A stretch of DNA of 64,000 bases, from NCBI RefSeq assembly GCF_001975825.1, contig NZ_MTKN01000035.1:20968-84967 (forward strand). Direction: 5' to 3'. This DNA is from [Flexibacter] sp. ATCC 35208. GTDB taxonomy: Bacteria > Bacteroidota > Bacteroidia > Chitinophagales > Chitinophagaceae. Both the position numbers and the translations under genes were made by a program. Positions 18,250 through 26,355 of this stretch are shown here, piece after piece (position 1 is the first letter of the stretch; each line of letters starts with the position of its first letter). A model generated the notes under the pieces. The model did no database searches, had not been told where the DNA came from, and saw nothing but the letters and a program-made list of their open reading frames with translations.

Positions 18250-18278
18250 TAAAAAAACCCTCTCGCCGGGAGAGGGTT
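18250..18278 (-). terminator. Terminator after folE
   Basis: A 9-bp hairpin (18256-18264, AACCCTCTC, with 18270-18278) has a T run on the minus strand immediately after it. It lies 12 bp past the folE stop. Confidence 0.88.
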
Positions 18279-18289
18279 CCAATTAACTT

Positions 18290-18883
18290 TTAAATACTAT
18301 GACCAAGTAGCCGCATGAACTCGCTTCTTGTTCTGCCATCTTCAAACTGCCCGGAAAAGGCGGAAGTAGTGGTCACCGAGTTCTGCTTCTGCACTCCTCT
18401 CATCATCATACACAGGTGCTGTGCCTCTATTACCACAGCCACACCCAGGGGTTGCAACGTATCCTGAATAGCATCCAGGATCTGGTGCGTCATGCGCTCC
18501 TGTACCTGTAGTCTTCTGGCATATACATCTACCACTCTGGCCAGTTTGCTCAGACCGGTAATATACCCGTTAGGGATATAAGCGATGTGCGCCTTACCAA
18601 AGAAAGGCAACATATGGTGCTCACACAGGGAATACAATTCGATATCTTTCACAATGACCATTTCACTATATGACTCTGTGAATTTGGCGCTATTCAATAT
18701 CTCTCTGGCATCCAGCTGATAACCTGTAGTCAGGTACTGCATTGCTTTCGCTACCCTTTCCGGTGTCTTTTGCAATCCTTCTCTTTCCACATCCTCCCCC
18801 AACAGGGAAATACTATTTTTGTAATGCTCGATAAGATCGGAAGTTACCTTCTCATCGTAAGATTCAACCTTCTTGTAAGCCAT
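18290..18883 (-). CDS. folE: FolE, GTP cyclohydrolase I
   Basis: This 197-residue protein is the GTP cyclohydrolase I type that opens GTP to dihydroneopterin triphosphate. The zinc ligands are Cys87 and His90 (SLCEHHMLPF) and Cys158 (QHLCMMMRGV). Substrate-binding residues lie in QERMTHQI. The product feeds folate and, through the adjacent queD-type enzyme, 7-deazapurine or pterin synthesis. It starts 30 bp after the queD stop, consistent with one operon, and is closed by a terminator. Confidence 0.97.
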   Translation of the reverse strand: MAYKKVESYDEKVTSDLIEHYKNSISLLGEDVEREGLQKTPERVAKAMQYLTTGYQLDAREILNSAKFTESYSEMVIVKDIELYSLCEHHMLPFFGKAHIAYIPNGYITGLSKLARVVDVYARRLQVQERMTHQILDAIQDTLQPLGVAVVIEAQHLCMMMRGVQKQNSVTTTSAFSGQFEDGRTRSEFMRLLGHSI

Positions 18884-18913
18884 TGCTTATTTAAACTTAA
18901 GATCAATTAATGA

Positions 18914-19324
18914 CTACCCTCCGTAATATTCCACATAGATACGGGGTGTTTCGTACAACTTGATGCAGTGGAGCTGCACGCTTTCCGGCAGGTGCGGAGC
19001 CAGCTGCTCCCAGATCCCAATAGCCAGGTTCTCCGCAGAGGTGAACTTACCAGCCATGAAATCTACATCCATATTGAGGTTGCGGTGGTCTACTTTTTCC
19101 ACCACATATTCTTCGATTAAATTACCCAGTGTTTTGGCATTAAAAACAAACCCTGTTTCAGGATCAGGATTGCCTTTTACCGTAACGTGCAATTCATAAT
19201 TATGACCGTGCCAATTCTCGTTAGCACACTTTCCAAACACTTCTTTATTTTTTTCCTTACTCCAGGCGGGATTTGATAATTTATGTGCCGCATTGAAGTT
19301 CTCCACACGCGTTAAATAGATCAT
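18914..19324 (-). CDS. queD: QueD, 6-carboxytetrahydropterin synthase (PTPS family)
   Basis: The ATG at 19324 gives a 136-residue protein starting MIYLTRVENFNAAHKL, which matches the usual N-terminus. A longer TTG start at 19375 would add an atypical leader and cover the promoter. Zinc ligands are His14 (NAAHKL), His39 and His41 (NWHGHNYE); the catalytic Cys33 is in FGKCANENW. The enzyme converts dihydroneopterin triphosphate into a tetrahydropterin, usually for queuosine. It is followed by folE, which makes its substrate, so the pair forms a short pathway operon. Confidence 0.93.
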   Translation of the reverse strand: MIYLTRVENFNAAHKLSNPAWSKEKNKEVFGKCANENWHGHNYELHVTVKGNPDPETGFVFNAKTLGNLIEEYVVEKVDHRNLNMDVDFMAGKFTSAENLAIGIWEQLAPHLPESVQLHCIKLYETPRIYVEYYGG

Positions 19325-19345
19325 GTGATTAGCTGCGATTTTCCG

Positions 19346-19375
19346 CAAAAGTACAACAATTGAAGGACAAGCCAA
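19346..19375 (-). promoter_or_regulatory. Promoter of queD-folE
   Basis: The minus strand has TTG (at 19375-19373), 19 bases, then TACTTTTG (19353-19346). This matches the Bacteroidota TTTG/TAnnTTTG pattern. It would give a leader of about 15 nt before the ATG at 19324 and supports that start over the TTG. Confidence 0.6.
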
Positions 19376-19431
19376 TCAGCGGGCAGATAAGGCCGGTAGG
19401 TCGCTATTCATTTTATTCCGATATTTGCATC

Positions 19432-20091
19432 ATGAAAATTTTGGTCACTGCTGCCACACCTTTCGAGATCAAGCCATTCTCCGACTACCTGTCAGGTCAT
19501 CATCACCCTGATACCCAGATCACGACACTCGTTCACGGCATCGGCATGATGCATACTGCCTACCACCTGGGCCGTCACCTTGCCGGTACTCGTCCCGACC
19601 TCGTTATACAGGCAGGTATTGCCGGCTGCTTTGATCATAGCTGGGAAATGGGCAAAACCGTGATCATAGATAAAGAGCAATTCGGCGACCTCGGTGTGGA
19701 AGACGACCAGACCTTCAAAGACCTGTTCGAAACCAACCTGTGGCAACCAGATCAACCACCGTTTACTAACAAACAACTGGTGAATCTGTTCGAAGGCGTA
19801 CCACATTTACCAGCACTCGAACAGGTAAGTGGTGTCACCATCAATACCGTAAGCGGTAGCGAACGTACCCGCCAAAAACTGGTAGACAAATATAACCCCG
19901 CCGTGGAAAGTATGGAAGGCGCTGCCTTTCATTACGCCTGCCTGCTGGAAAAAATTCCTTTCTTCCAGCTCCGCAGCATCTCCAACTACGTGGAAGTACG
20001 CGATAAGTCCAAATGGAAAATTCCTTTGGCCATCCAACAACTCAACGAAACATTGATCACATATATTGAACATCTGAGACAGATACACTAG
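19432..20091 (+). CDS. mqnB: MqnB, futalosine hydrolase
   Basis: The ATG at 19432 gives a 219-residue protein (MKILVTAATPFEIKPF); an in-frame upstream extension to 19360 looks spurious. The nucleosidase fold shows AGIAGCFDHSWEMGKTVIID and VESMEGAAFHYACL, the latter carrying the Met-Glu ribose-binding pair. It removes hypoxanthine from futalosine to give dehypoxanthinyl futalosine in the alternative menaquinone pathway. The next gene is mqnD, a later step of the same pathway, 36 bp downstream. Confidence 0.92.
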   Translation: MKILVTAATPFEIKPFSDYLSGHHHPDTQITTLVHGIGMMHTAYHLGRHLAGTRPDLVIQAGIAGCFDHSWEMGKTVIIDKEQFGDLGVEDDQTFKDLFETNLWQPDQPPFTNKQLVNLFEGVPHLPALEQVSGVTINTVSGSERTRQKLVDKYNPAVESMEGAAFHYACLLEKIPFFQLRSISNYVEVRDKSKWKIPLAIQQLNETLITYIEHLRQIH

Positions 20092-20127
20092 ATTAACAGC
20101 GCTTTCTGCCTCCTAAAGCAAAGCATT

Positions 20128-20913
20128 ATGGAATTAACACTCGGATTTTCCCCATGTCCCAACGATACTTTCATCTTTGACGCCATGGTGAATAACAAGA
20201 TCGACACGAAAGGCATACAATTCAACACCCGCCTCGAAGATGTGGAAACACTGAACAAATGGGCGCTGGAAGGAAAACTGGATATCACCAAACTAAGCTA
20301 TGGTGTTCTTCCTAAAGTACTACATCAATACGAGCTGCTCAACAGTGGCTCGGCCCTGGGCAGAGGTTGTGGCCCGCTCCTGATCGCGAAAAAACCGATC
20401 GATAAAGAAAAAATCAAGGATTGTAAAATTGCTATTCCAGGCATTAATACCACTGCTAACCTACTCTTCTCCACTGCATTTCCCGAAGCTCAAAACAAGG
20501 AAATACTGGTTTTCTCCGACATCGAAAACGCTGTATTAGATGGTCGTGTAGATGCAGGTGTGATCATTCACGAAAATAGATTCACTTATCAACAAAGAGG
20601 TCTGGTCAAAATCATTGACCTGGGTGAATACTGGGAAAGCACCACCGGCAGCCCGATTCCATTAGGTGGTATCGTGATCCGCAAGTCACTGCCTGCTGCA
20701 CTGAAACAACAGGTAGACCAACTGATTCATGATAGCCTGCAGGAATCATTCAAACACTACCCGACCCTTTCTCCTTTCGTGACATCTCACGCACAGGAAA
20801 TGGAAGAAAGTGTAATGCGCCAACATATAGAACTCTATGTAAATGACTTCTCCCTCGACCTGGGCGAAGCCGGCAGAGCTGCCGTAGACCGACTCATGGC
20901 AGCCGCTTTATAA
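20128..20913 (+). CDS. mqnD: MqnD, 1,4-dihydroxy-6-naphthoate synthase
   Basis: This 261-residue periplasmic-binding-protein-like enzyme has the diagnostic LGFSPCPNDTFIF N-terminus. GRVDAGVIIHENRFTY and the PLGGIVIRKSL segment also match the family. It turns cyclic dehypoxanthinyl futalosine into 1,4-dihydroxy-6-naphthoate. With mqnB directly upstream it shows that the organism makes menaquinone by the futalosine route. Confidence 0.95.
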   Translation: MELTLGFSPCPNDTFIFDAMVNNKIDTKGIQFNTRLEDVETLNKWALEGKLDITKLSYGVLPKVLHQYELLNSGSALGRGCGPLLIAKKPIDKEKIKDCKIAIPGINTTANLLFSTAFPEAQNKEILVFSDIENAVLDGRVDAGVIIHENRFTYQQRGLVKIIDLGEYWESTTGSPIPLGGIVIRKSLPAALKQQVDQLIHDSLQESFKHYPTLSPFVTSHAQEMEESVMRQHIELYVNDFSLDLGEAGRAAVDRLMAAAL

Positions 20914-20920
20914 TATTGAA

Positions 20921-20957
20921 GAAGCAGTCGCGTTAACTTTTCGCGACTGCTTTTTTA
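20921..20957 (+). terminator. mqnD terminator overlapping the photolyase 3' end
   Basis: A 10-bp perfect hairpin (20923-20932, AGCAGTCGCG, with 20942-20951) has a T run beginning at its 3' end. The loop and right arm contain the stop and last codons of the convergent photolyase gene. Confidence 0.85.
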
Positions 20958-22240
20958 TATACTTCCAATACTCTTTTTCTCGCTTCTTCATGAATGACCA
21001 TAGGTGTAGGATATGTTAACTGATCCAACTCAGGCACCCACTTACGCACATATTTCAAATCAGGATCAAATCGCTCTGTTTGCAATGAAGGATTAAACAC
21101 CCTGAAATAAGGTGCCGCATCACATCCACATCCTGCCGCCCATTGCCAGTTGCCATTATTAGCTGCCAGATCATAATCCAGTAACTTCGCTGCAAAATAA
21201 GCCTCTCCCCATCTCCAATCTATCAGCAAATGCTTTGTTAAAAAACTCGCCGTGATCATACGCACTCTGTTGTGCATAAAACCAGTCGTATTCAATTCAC
21301 GCATACCTGCATCCACAATAGGATAGCCAGTTTCACCATCACACCATTTTTTAAACTCCGCTTCATTATTTCTCCACTTTATCTTATCATATTCATTTCT
21401 GAATGACTGATGCACGACATGTGGATAATGCCACAATATCATGGAGAAGAAATCTCTCCATATCAACTCTCCTAAAAATGTTTGATTCAAATGATTCGCA
21501 CGCTCTGCCAGTTCTCTCACACTGACCGTACCAAAACGCAGGTGTAATCCCAAATGTGTAGTGCCATGTATACCCGGTATATCCCTGGTTTTATCATAAT
21601 TTTCAATCAGGCTATCCTTTACTTTTACACCAGGAAAATCCCGCTCACCGGCCAGGAATCCCATGGTTCGCAAAGGAGGGATACGCGTGCTTTTTTGTTT
21701 GTAGAAGTTACCGAAGTACTTTTCCACAGGATACGCTTTCAGATAAAAATCATTCAGCTTCGCTCTCCATTTTTTACTGTAAGGCGTGTAAATTGTATAC
21801 GGTTCTCCGTTATCTTTCAGTACTTCATCCCTGTCAAAGATCACCTGATCTTTATACACTTTAAATCCAATTTCCTTCCCTTTCAAAAGCCTTCCGATGG
21901 CCTTATCCCGCTCACGCGCATAAGGTTCATAATCGATATTGGCATACACCGTCTGCACATCATAATGAGTGGTGTAATGCTTAAAGGCTTCTTCAGGAGT
22001 ACCATAAAACACATCCAGACTGCTACCCAGTTTTGCTAATTGTTCCTGCATCTCTTCCAGGGTATCACGAATAAAAGTAACCCTGCGGTCATATTTATCT
22101 ACAAGATCATTCAGAATGACAGTGTCAAATACAAATACAGGTACGACAGGATGTTCTGATTTTAAAGCATGGTACAACGCAGCATGATCCAATAATCGCA
22201 AATCACGGCGTAACCAGCACAAATTAACGGTGGGGAGCAT
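20933..22240 (-). CDS. phrB: Deoxyribodipyrimidine photolyase (class I type)
   Basis: At 435 residues it has an N-terminal photolyase domain (NLCWLRRDLRLLDHAALYHA) and a C-terminal FAD-binding domain with FLGELIWRDFF, GFMHNRVRMI, WRWGEAYFAAKLLDYDLAAN and NWQWAAGCGCDAAPYFRVF. It repairs UV-induced cyclobutane dimers using light, FAD and an antenna pigment. A cryptochrome-type relative cannot be excluded, but the NGNWQWAAG region is typical of repair enzymes. Its last codons form part of the mqnD terminator hairpin on the other strand. Confidence 0.93.
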   Translation of the reverse strand: MLPTVNLCWLRRDLRLLDHAALYHALKSEHPVVPVFVFDTVILNDLVDKYDRRVTFIRDTLEEMQEQLAKLGSSLDVFYGTPEEAFKHYTTHYDVQTVYANIDYEPYARERDKAIGRLLKGKEIGFKVYKDQVIFDRDEVLKDNGEPYTIYTPYSKKWRAKLNDFYLKAYPVEKYFGNFYKQKSTRIPPLRTMGFLAGERDFPGVKVKDSLIENYDKTRDIPGIHGTTHLGLHLRFGTVSVRELAERANHLNQTFLGELIWRDFFSMILWHYPHVVHQSFRNEYDKIKWRNNEAEFKKWCDGETGYPIVDAGMRELNTTGFMHNRVRMITASFLTKHLLIDWRWGEAYFAAKLLDYDLAANNGNWQWAAGCGCDAAPYFRVFNPSLQTERFDPDLKYVRKWVPELDQLTYPTPMVIHEEARKRVLEVYKKAVAKS

Positions 22241-22380
22241 AATAGAGGTTAGTTTTTGTAATTCTCAATGAAACATTCCGTGTACAATATTAAGACGTAA
22301 TACTCAAATAAAGTATTACAAAAAATACGCCACTGCTGCGCATCTTCAGCGAATTACCATATTAATAATTGGGGGATATT

Positions 22381-23220
22381 CTATAATACGCCTTCATGCA
22401 GCAATTCATGTAGTATCACTGCGGTTGCATTTCCATAATTATTTTCGCGGAACTGACCTACCCATCGTACACCTGTGATGGCATTGGTGAGGAATATCTC
22501 ATCTGCATTCTCCAGGTCCGCTATTGACAGGGGCTTTTCTATCACTTTAAATGGGAGGTCCATATCTATTATGTGCTTACGCATCACACCACATACACAA
22601 CCTTCATTCAATGGGGGGGTGATCAGTTTTTTATCATCCACAATGAACAGGTTAGCAATAGTTGTATCAGCCACTCTGCCGTGTGCATTTAACAGGATCG
22701 TTTCATTCAAACGATGTTGTTTTCCATACATCGCTGCCATGATATAAGGCAAACAGTTATTTGACTTGATAGTAGCATATTTATCACAACTCTTACGCGC
22801 TTCCGAAAACACATCTATCACCAGGCCTTTATCATTCAGTTCCATCACCTGCCGGTCCAGTTCCCAGCTTTGAATAATAAAATTAGGATGGTTATTCACA
22901 GGGTCATAAAGACCTCCATCCGATCTGAAAATAGTGAGCCTTACCCTGGCCAGGCGATTATGATTATTCCGGCTACAAAGCTCTGCTATGAGCCGGGTAA
23001 AATAAGTTCGGGTGAAATTGTGAGGGGCATCGAAATGTAGCAGGTGCAAACTGGCCATCAATCGTTCAAAATGCAGCTCAGAAAGCAGCACTTCTCCTCT
23101 TACGGCACGCATGGTCTCAAAACATCCGTCTCCATACCGGAAAGACCGGTTGTCTGCCGTAAAAACGGGCTCAGACGCCGAAATAAACTTTCCATTATAA
23201 CATGTATACACCTGTTGCAC
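22381..23220 (-). CDS. Class IV PLP-dependent aminotransferase / aminodeoxychorismate lyase-like
   Basis: This 279-residue protein has the class IV fold: YGDGCFETMRAVRG near the N-terminus, the PLP lysine region KYATIKSNNCLPYIMAA, and a Thr-rich cofactor loop (EIFLTNAITGVRWVG). Candidates are branched-chain or D-amino-acid transaminase and 4-amino-4-deoxychorismate lyase (PabC); the sequence alone does not decide. The start is GTG at 23220. A near-consensus TACCTTTC lies 32-39 bp upstream. The region upstream of that is gene-poor and decayed. Confidence 0.87.
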   Translation of the reverse strand: MQQVYTCYNGKFISASEPVFTADNRSFRYGDGCFETMRAVRGEVLLSELHFERLMASLHLLHFDAPHNFTRTYFTRLIAELCSRNNHNRLARVRLTIFRSDGGLYDPVNNHPNFIIQSWELDRQVMELNDKGLVIDVFSEARKSCDKYATIKSNNCLPYIMAAMYGKQHRLNETILLNAHGRVADTTIANLFIVDDKKLITPPLNEGCVCGVMRKHIIDMDLPFKVIEKPLSIADLENADEIFLTNAITGVRWVGQFRENNYGNATAVILHELLHEGVL

Positions 23221-24166
23221 TTCGAACGCTTTTATATATTAGAAAGGAACAGAAAGGTACGAAATATTCATGTCATGCAGGCATTAGCAACCGGGGCATT
23301 TAGGCACCTATTTTGGGGACCGCTGGCAACCGGAACACCATCATCTATTACTCCCAAATGTAGCAACCTGCACCTCATCCGGATCCTTCCTAAAATAGGT
23401 AGCGGTCATCCCGGCTCATGCCAGAACAACCGCTTTATACATAGGACAGGGGCTCTTCCCGGATTTTATCCCGGAATGTACGCCAGTCTATTTAAAAAAA
23501 TTTAATTGCCCAATACGGAACCCTACAAATGCATCTGCCTGGAATTACCTATCAAGGCTGTCAGGACACTGCCGCTACATGCAATGGTTCTGCCCGGAAA
23601 CTTGTTCCTGCATTGAACTTTGTTAACCCACTATAGTTGAGAGGAAGATAAAAACTGAATTTCCTTCCTTCATAACGTGGTGGCTCAGGTAAAACCTGTC
23701 AGATACCGGGATATTCAGAGATAACCCACTGTGAGACTCAATCTGCCGATATCGACTGTTAAAATTGACACAGTTTTAGTCATAGTAGTACTGTTGGATA
23801 AACAGGCAGGTTCAAAGACCTTTCAGGGCACAATACATTACACCTAATTAATAAGTATAACATAGTTCCTGATCCTGTATATCAGCATACTTAAGCCTCG
23901 TTGGCACAATAAATATTAGCGTGAAGTTGTTCACTGACAATCCGATGCATGTAGCACCTCCAATTAATTTATTTTGGTATCCCTGAAATTTTGTTCTGGC
24001 AAAATGGCCCCGTCGAAATGCTCTTTAATTGATCTTAGTTACGCTGCTGATGATGGACTCTCTCCTCTATCAGAGTTGACAAAGCAAAGATGGTATTTTT
24101 AATTTATTATACAATAGCAAGTTGTGGGTATTGCAAATTTAAAAGAGAATGCTTATCTAAAGCAGA
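23221..24166. other. Gene-poor stretch with decayed coding sequence
   Basis: No intact gene is supported here on either strand. The left third (23221-23487) includes an inverted pair, ACCTATTTTGG near 23307 and CCTAAAATAGG near 23389, and three copies of GCAACCKG. The middle holds the pseudogene at 23488-23860. From 23860 to 24166 I see only AT-rich sequence with stops in all frames and no tRNA or tmRNA signature. A palindromic repeat element begins at 24167. Confidence 0.6.
23488..23860 (-). pseudogene. Remnant of an outer-membrane beta-barrel-type protein (DUF5723-like)
   Basis: Three minus-strand frames hold consecutive pieces of one barrel-like protein. From upstream down: GVMYCALKGL, then a stop; SNSTTMTKTVSIL; then PEPPRYEGRKFSFYLPLNYS followed by KFNAGTSFRAEPLHVA and a stop. 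Another frame gives GSVLTALIGNSRQMH, and a third gives ADAFVGFRIGQLNFFK with a stop at 23488. Joined, they read like the C-terminal third of Bacteroidota DUF5723-type proteins, whose ends typically show alternating barrel strands and a final VALK/FRIG strand. At least two frameshifts and several stops separate the pieces, so the gene is dead. Upstream parts are no longer recognisable. Confidence 0.55.
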
Positions 24167-24272
24167 GGCTGACCAAAAAGCAAAATGAAGGTCCTGTCAA
24201 TTGCTTAAACGATGACAGGGCTCCATCAGGTACCCGAATAAAATGAGGCTGACCATTACTTTTTGGTCAGCC
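24167..24272. repeat. Palindromic repeat element, copy 1
   Basis: This 106-bp element is bounded by GGCTGACCAAAAAG (24167-24180) and its exact complement CTTTTTGGTCAGCC (24259-24272). Inside is AAAATGAAGG, then CTG, AATTGC and TAAA, and further on CTCCAT and TACCCGA. The same framework appears at 62491-62595. A third GGCTGACC at 24247-24254 can also pair with the right end in a short hairpin. It lies 4 bp beyond the scoB stop and probably acts as its terminator. Confidence 0.8.
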
Positions 24273-24276
24273 TTTG

Positions 24277-24933
24277 TTATAATTTCATTTCAGGTATTTC
24301 ACCACTCACGATCAAACGCCCTGCTGTCTTAGCTTTGATCTCATCGACACTCACCCCCGGCGCTCGTTCAAGTAATCGAAATCCTTCAGGTGTTACATCT
24401 AACACAGCTAGTTCTGTCACTACTTTTTTCACACAGGATACGCCTGTTAATGGCAGTGTACACTGTGGTAATAACTTACTTTCTCCTTTCGGATTTGTAT
24501 GCATCATGGCAACAATAATATTTCTAGCTGAAGCGACAAGATCCATTGCCCCTCCCATTCCTTTCACCATCTTACCCGGTATTTTCCAGTTGGCAATATC
24601 TCCCGTATCAGATACTTCCATCGCACCTAATACAGTCAGATCAACTTTACCCGCTCTGATCATACCAAAGCTTTCTGCACTGTCAAAGAAACACCCCCCA
24701 GGTAATACAGTCACAGTTTCTTTTCCTGCATTGATCAGGTCTGCATCCATATCTGCTTCTTCAGGATAAGGGCCCATACCTAACATACCATTCTCTGATT
24801 GCAGCATGATAGCCACGCCATCAGGAATAAAATTAGCAACCAGTGTAGGAATGCCGATACCGAGGTTCACATACATGCCATCGCGCAGTTCCTGCGCTAT
24901 TCTTTTAGCGATACTATATTTATCTAAAGACAT
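24277..24933 (-). CDS. scoB: 3-oxoacid CoA-transferase, subunit B
   Basis: This 218-residue beta subunit of the succinyl-CoA:3-ketoacid or acetate CoA-transferase family carries the catalytic Glu47 in SENGMLGMGPYP and the glycine-rich YVNLGIGIPT loop. Together with subunit A, 10 bp upstream, it moves CoA between acyl groups, for example in acetoacetate use. The exact substrates cannot be fixed from sequence. A palindromic repeat element follows immediately and can form a hairpin. Confidence 0.93.
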   Translation of the reverse strand: MSLDKYSIAKRIAQELRDGMYVNLGIGIPTLVANFIPDGVAIMLQSENGMLGMGPYPEEADMDADLINAGKETVTVLPGGCFFDSAESFGMIRAGKVDLTVLGAMEVSDTGDIANWKIPGKMVKGMGGAMDLVASARNIIVAMMHTNPKGESKLLPQCTLPLTGVSCVKKVVTELAVLDVTPEGFRLLERAPGVSVDEIKAKTAGRLIVSGEIPEMKL

Positions 24934-24943
24934 ACATTACAAT

Positions 24944-25636
24944 TTAAATCTTAACAGTTTTGCGTTCGATACGTTTTTCGTAACCAGTGCCCTGGAAGAT
25001 GCGGTGTACATATATACCCGGTACATGTATCTGGTCAGGGTCCAGTTCTCCGGGTTGTACCAGGTGCTCTACTTCCGCAATTGTAATGTTGCCTGCTTTC
25101 GCCATTGAAGTGCTGAAATTTCTCGTCGTTTTTCTGAATACCAGGTTGCCCATGGTATCGCCTTTCCAGGCTTTCACCATTGCGAAATCCGCATGCAGCG
25201 CCATTTCCATCAGGTATTGTTTACCATTGAATTCGCGCACCTCTTTGCCTATCGCAACCTCTGTACCGTAACCGGCAGGCGTAAAAAAAGCAGGAATGCC
25301 CATTCCTGCCATCTGAATACGGGTTGCGAGTGTACCCTGTGGAATCAGTTCTACTTCCAGCTCTCCGGACAACAGCTGTCTTTCAAACTCCGCATTTTCG
25401 CCTACATAAGAGGCCATCATCCTTTTGATCTGTCTTGTTTTTAAGAGCAAGCCCAATCCGAAGTTGTCTACGCCTGCATTATTAGAAATACAGGTAAGAT
25501 CCTGAATACCTTTGCGTACCAGTGCCGTAATGCAGTTTTCGGGGATGCCGCACAGCCCGAAACCGCCCAGCATCAGCGTAGTTCCATCGTGGATGTCATG
25601 CAGTGCTTCATCAGCATTTGCTACAACTTTGTTCAT
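24944..25636 (-). CDS. scoA: 3-oxoacid CoA-transferase, subunit A
   Basis: This is the alpha subunit of the CoA-transferase, 230 residues from the ATG at 25636 (MNKVVANADEALHDIHDG). An upstream TTG at 25672 would add 12 atypical residues. Family motifs are LGGFGLCGIPE, CISNNAGVDNFGLGLLL and FFTPAGYGTEVA. It is translated just before subunit B and forms a heterodimer or heterotetramer with it. The preceding DUF4296 gene ends 38 bp upstream on the same strand, so readthrough is possible. Confidence 0.93.
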   Translation of the reverse strand: MNKVVANADEALHDIHDGTTLMLGGFGLCGIPENCITALVRKGIQDLTCISNNAGVDNFGLGLLLKTRQIKRMMASYVGENAEFERQLLSGELEVELIPQGTLATRIQMAGMGIPAFFTPAGYGTEVAIGKEVREFNGKQYLMEMALHADFAMVKAWKGDTMGNLVFRKTTRNFSTSMAKAGNITIAEVEHLVQPGELDPDQIHVPGIYVHRIFQGTGYEKRIERKTVKI

Positions 25637-25674
25637 GTTTTGGTGTTTTGAAAATTTTGGGGGCCGGAACAATG

Positions 25675-26328
25675 TTACTGCTTCGGCTTGAAATCAGGTT
25701 TATGTTGCCCTGGTAACCCTTCCCTTGGTAACGACTTAACGCTTCCAGGCAGTGATTTCCCGTGCATCACACCAGATCCCATTGGCACTGGGCCATTTGG
25801 CTTTGGCCTGGGAGGTGCCGGCTTTGGAGGCGTAGGCACTGGTGGATGCGCTGTAGGCAAGTTCAATTGCTTGAGAAAAGGAGTCGGCAAACCGTTCTTT
25901 TTTGAAGTTAGAACATATTGACCAAACGGTAATTCGGCAAATGGATTTTCCAGGTATGCCTTTATACGTGTCTCCTGGTCCAGGTTTTCCCTGTCGGCAG
26001 TTGCTGCCTCCATCATCATATCATACACTTCCTTCAGTCTGTCAGGGTGACTTTCGTACCAATCATAGCTCTTCTGAAACTGCGCCTGGGTCAGGTGGTG
26101 CAGGTCCAGGATCTGCTTATAATATAGCTTTACCCTGTACCTGCGTACAGAATCAGGCATCGGAGTTCGTGGATCTTCATTATTAGTACTGAATGCATCT
26201 GCCATCGTCATGTCCAGCAGTACATCCCTCATTTCTTCCTTTTGCATTACACCTTCCGGCACTTTGCCAGCCTGTCCGCATGCCATTAATACTAAAACAA
26301 AGAAAACAAATACGATTCTATATTGCAT
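25675..26328 (-). CDS. DUF4296 lipoprotein
   Basis: This 217-residue protein has a lipoprotein signal (lipobox LMACG, Cys17). The DUF4296 region follows (EEMRDVLLDMTMADAF, YYKQILDLHHLTQAQFQKSY), and the C-terminal tail is very Pro/Gly/Lys-rich. The family is widespread in Bacteroidota with no defined role. It lies 27 bp downstream of porD, a type IX secretion gene, and upstream of scoA. A role at the outer membrane is inferred from the lipobox and the neighbour only. Confidence 0.85.
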   Translation of the reverse strand: MQYRIVFVFFVLVLMACGQAGKVPEGVMQKEEMRDVLLDMTMADAFSTNNEDPRTPMPDSVRRYRVKLYYKQILDLHHLTQAQFQKSYDWYESHPDRLKEVYDMMMEAATADRENLDQETRIKAYLENPFAELPFGQYVLTSKKNGLPTPFLKQLNLPTAHPPVPTPPKPAPPRPKPNGPVPMGSGVMHGKSLPGSVKSLPREGLPGQHKPDFKPKQ

Positions 26329-26355
26329 AAATACTATTCCGTTATTAGCGCAAAG

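Noticed and set aside
19325..19375. 17-residue extension of QueD from a TTG codon
   Set aside because: It would span the candidate -33/-7 promoter, and the usual QueD N-terminus begins at the ATG at 19324.
23044..23505. A 153-codon plus-strand frame running from the aminotransferase into the gene-poor stretch
   Set aside because: Its first part is antisense to a real gene and the rest is low-complexity Pro/Gly sequence; the minus strand there carries pseudogene pieces instead.
23221..24166. tRNA, tmRNA or RNase P RNA in the gene gap
   Set aside because: No T-loop/CCA pattern, tmRNA tag frame or conserved RNase P core was found on either strand; the gap is better explained by a decayed gene.
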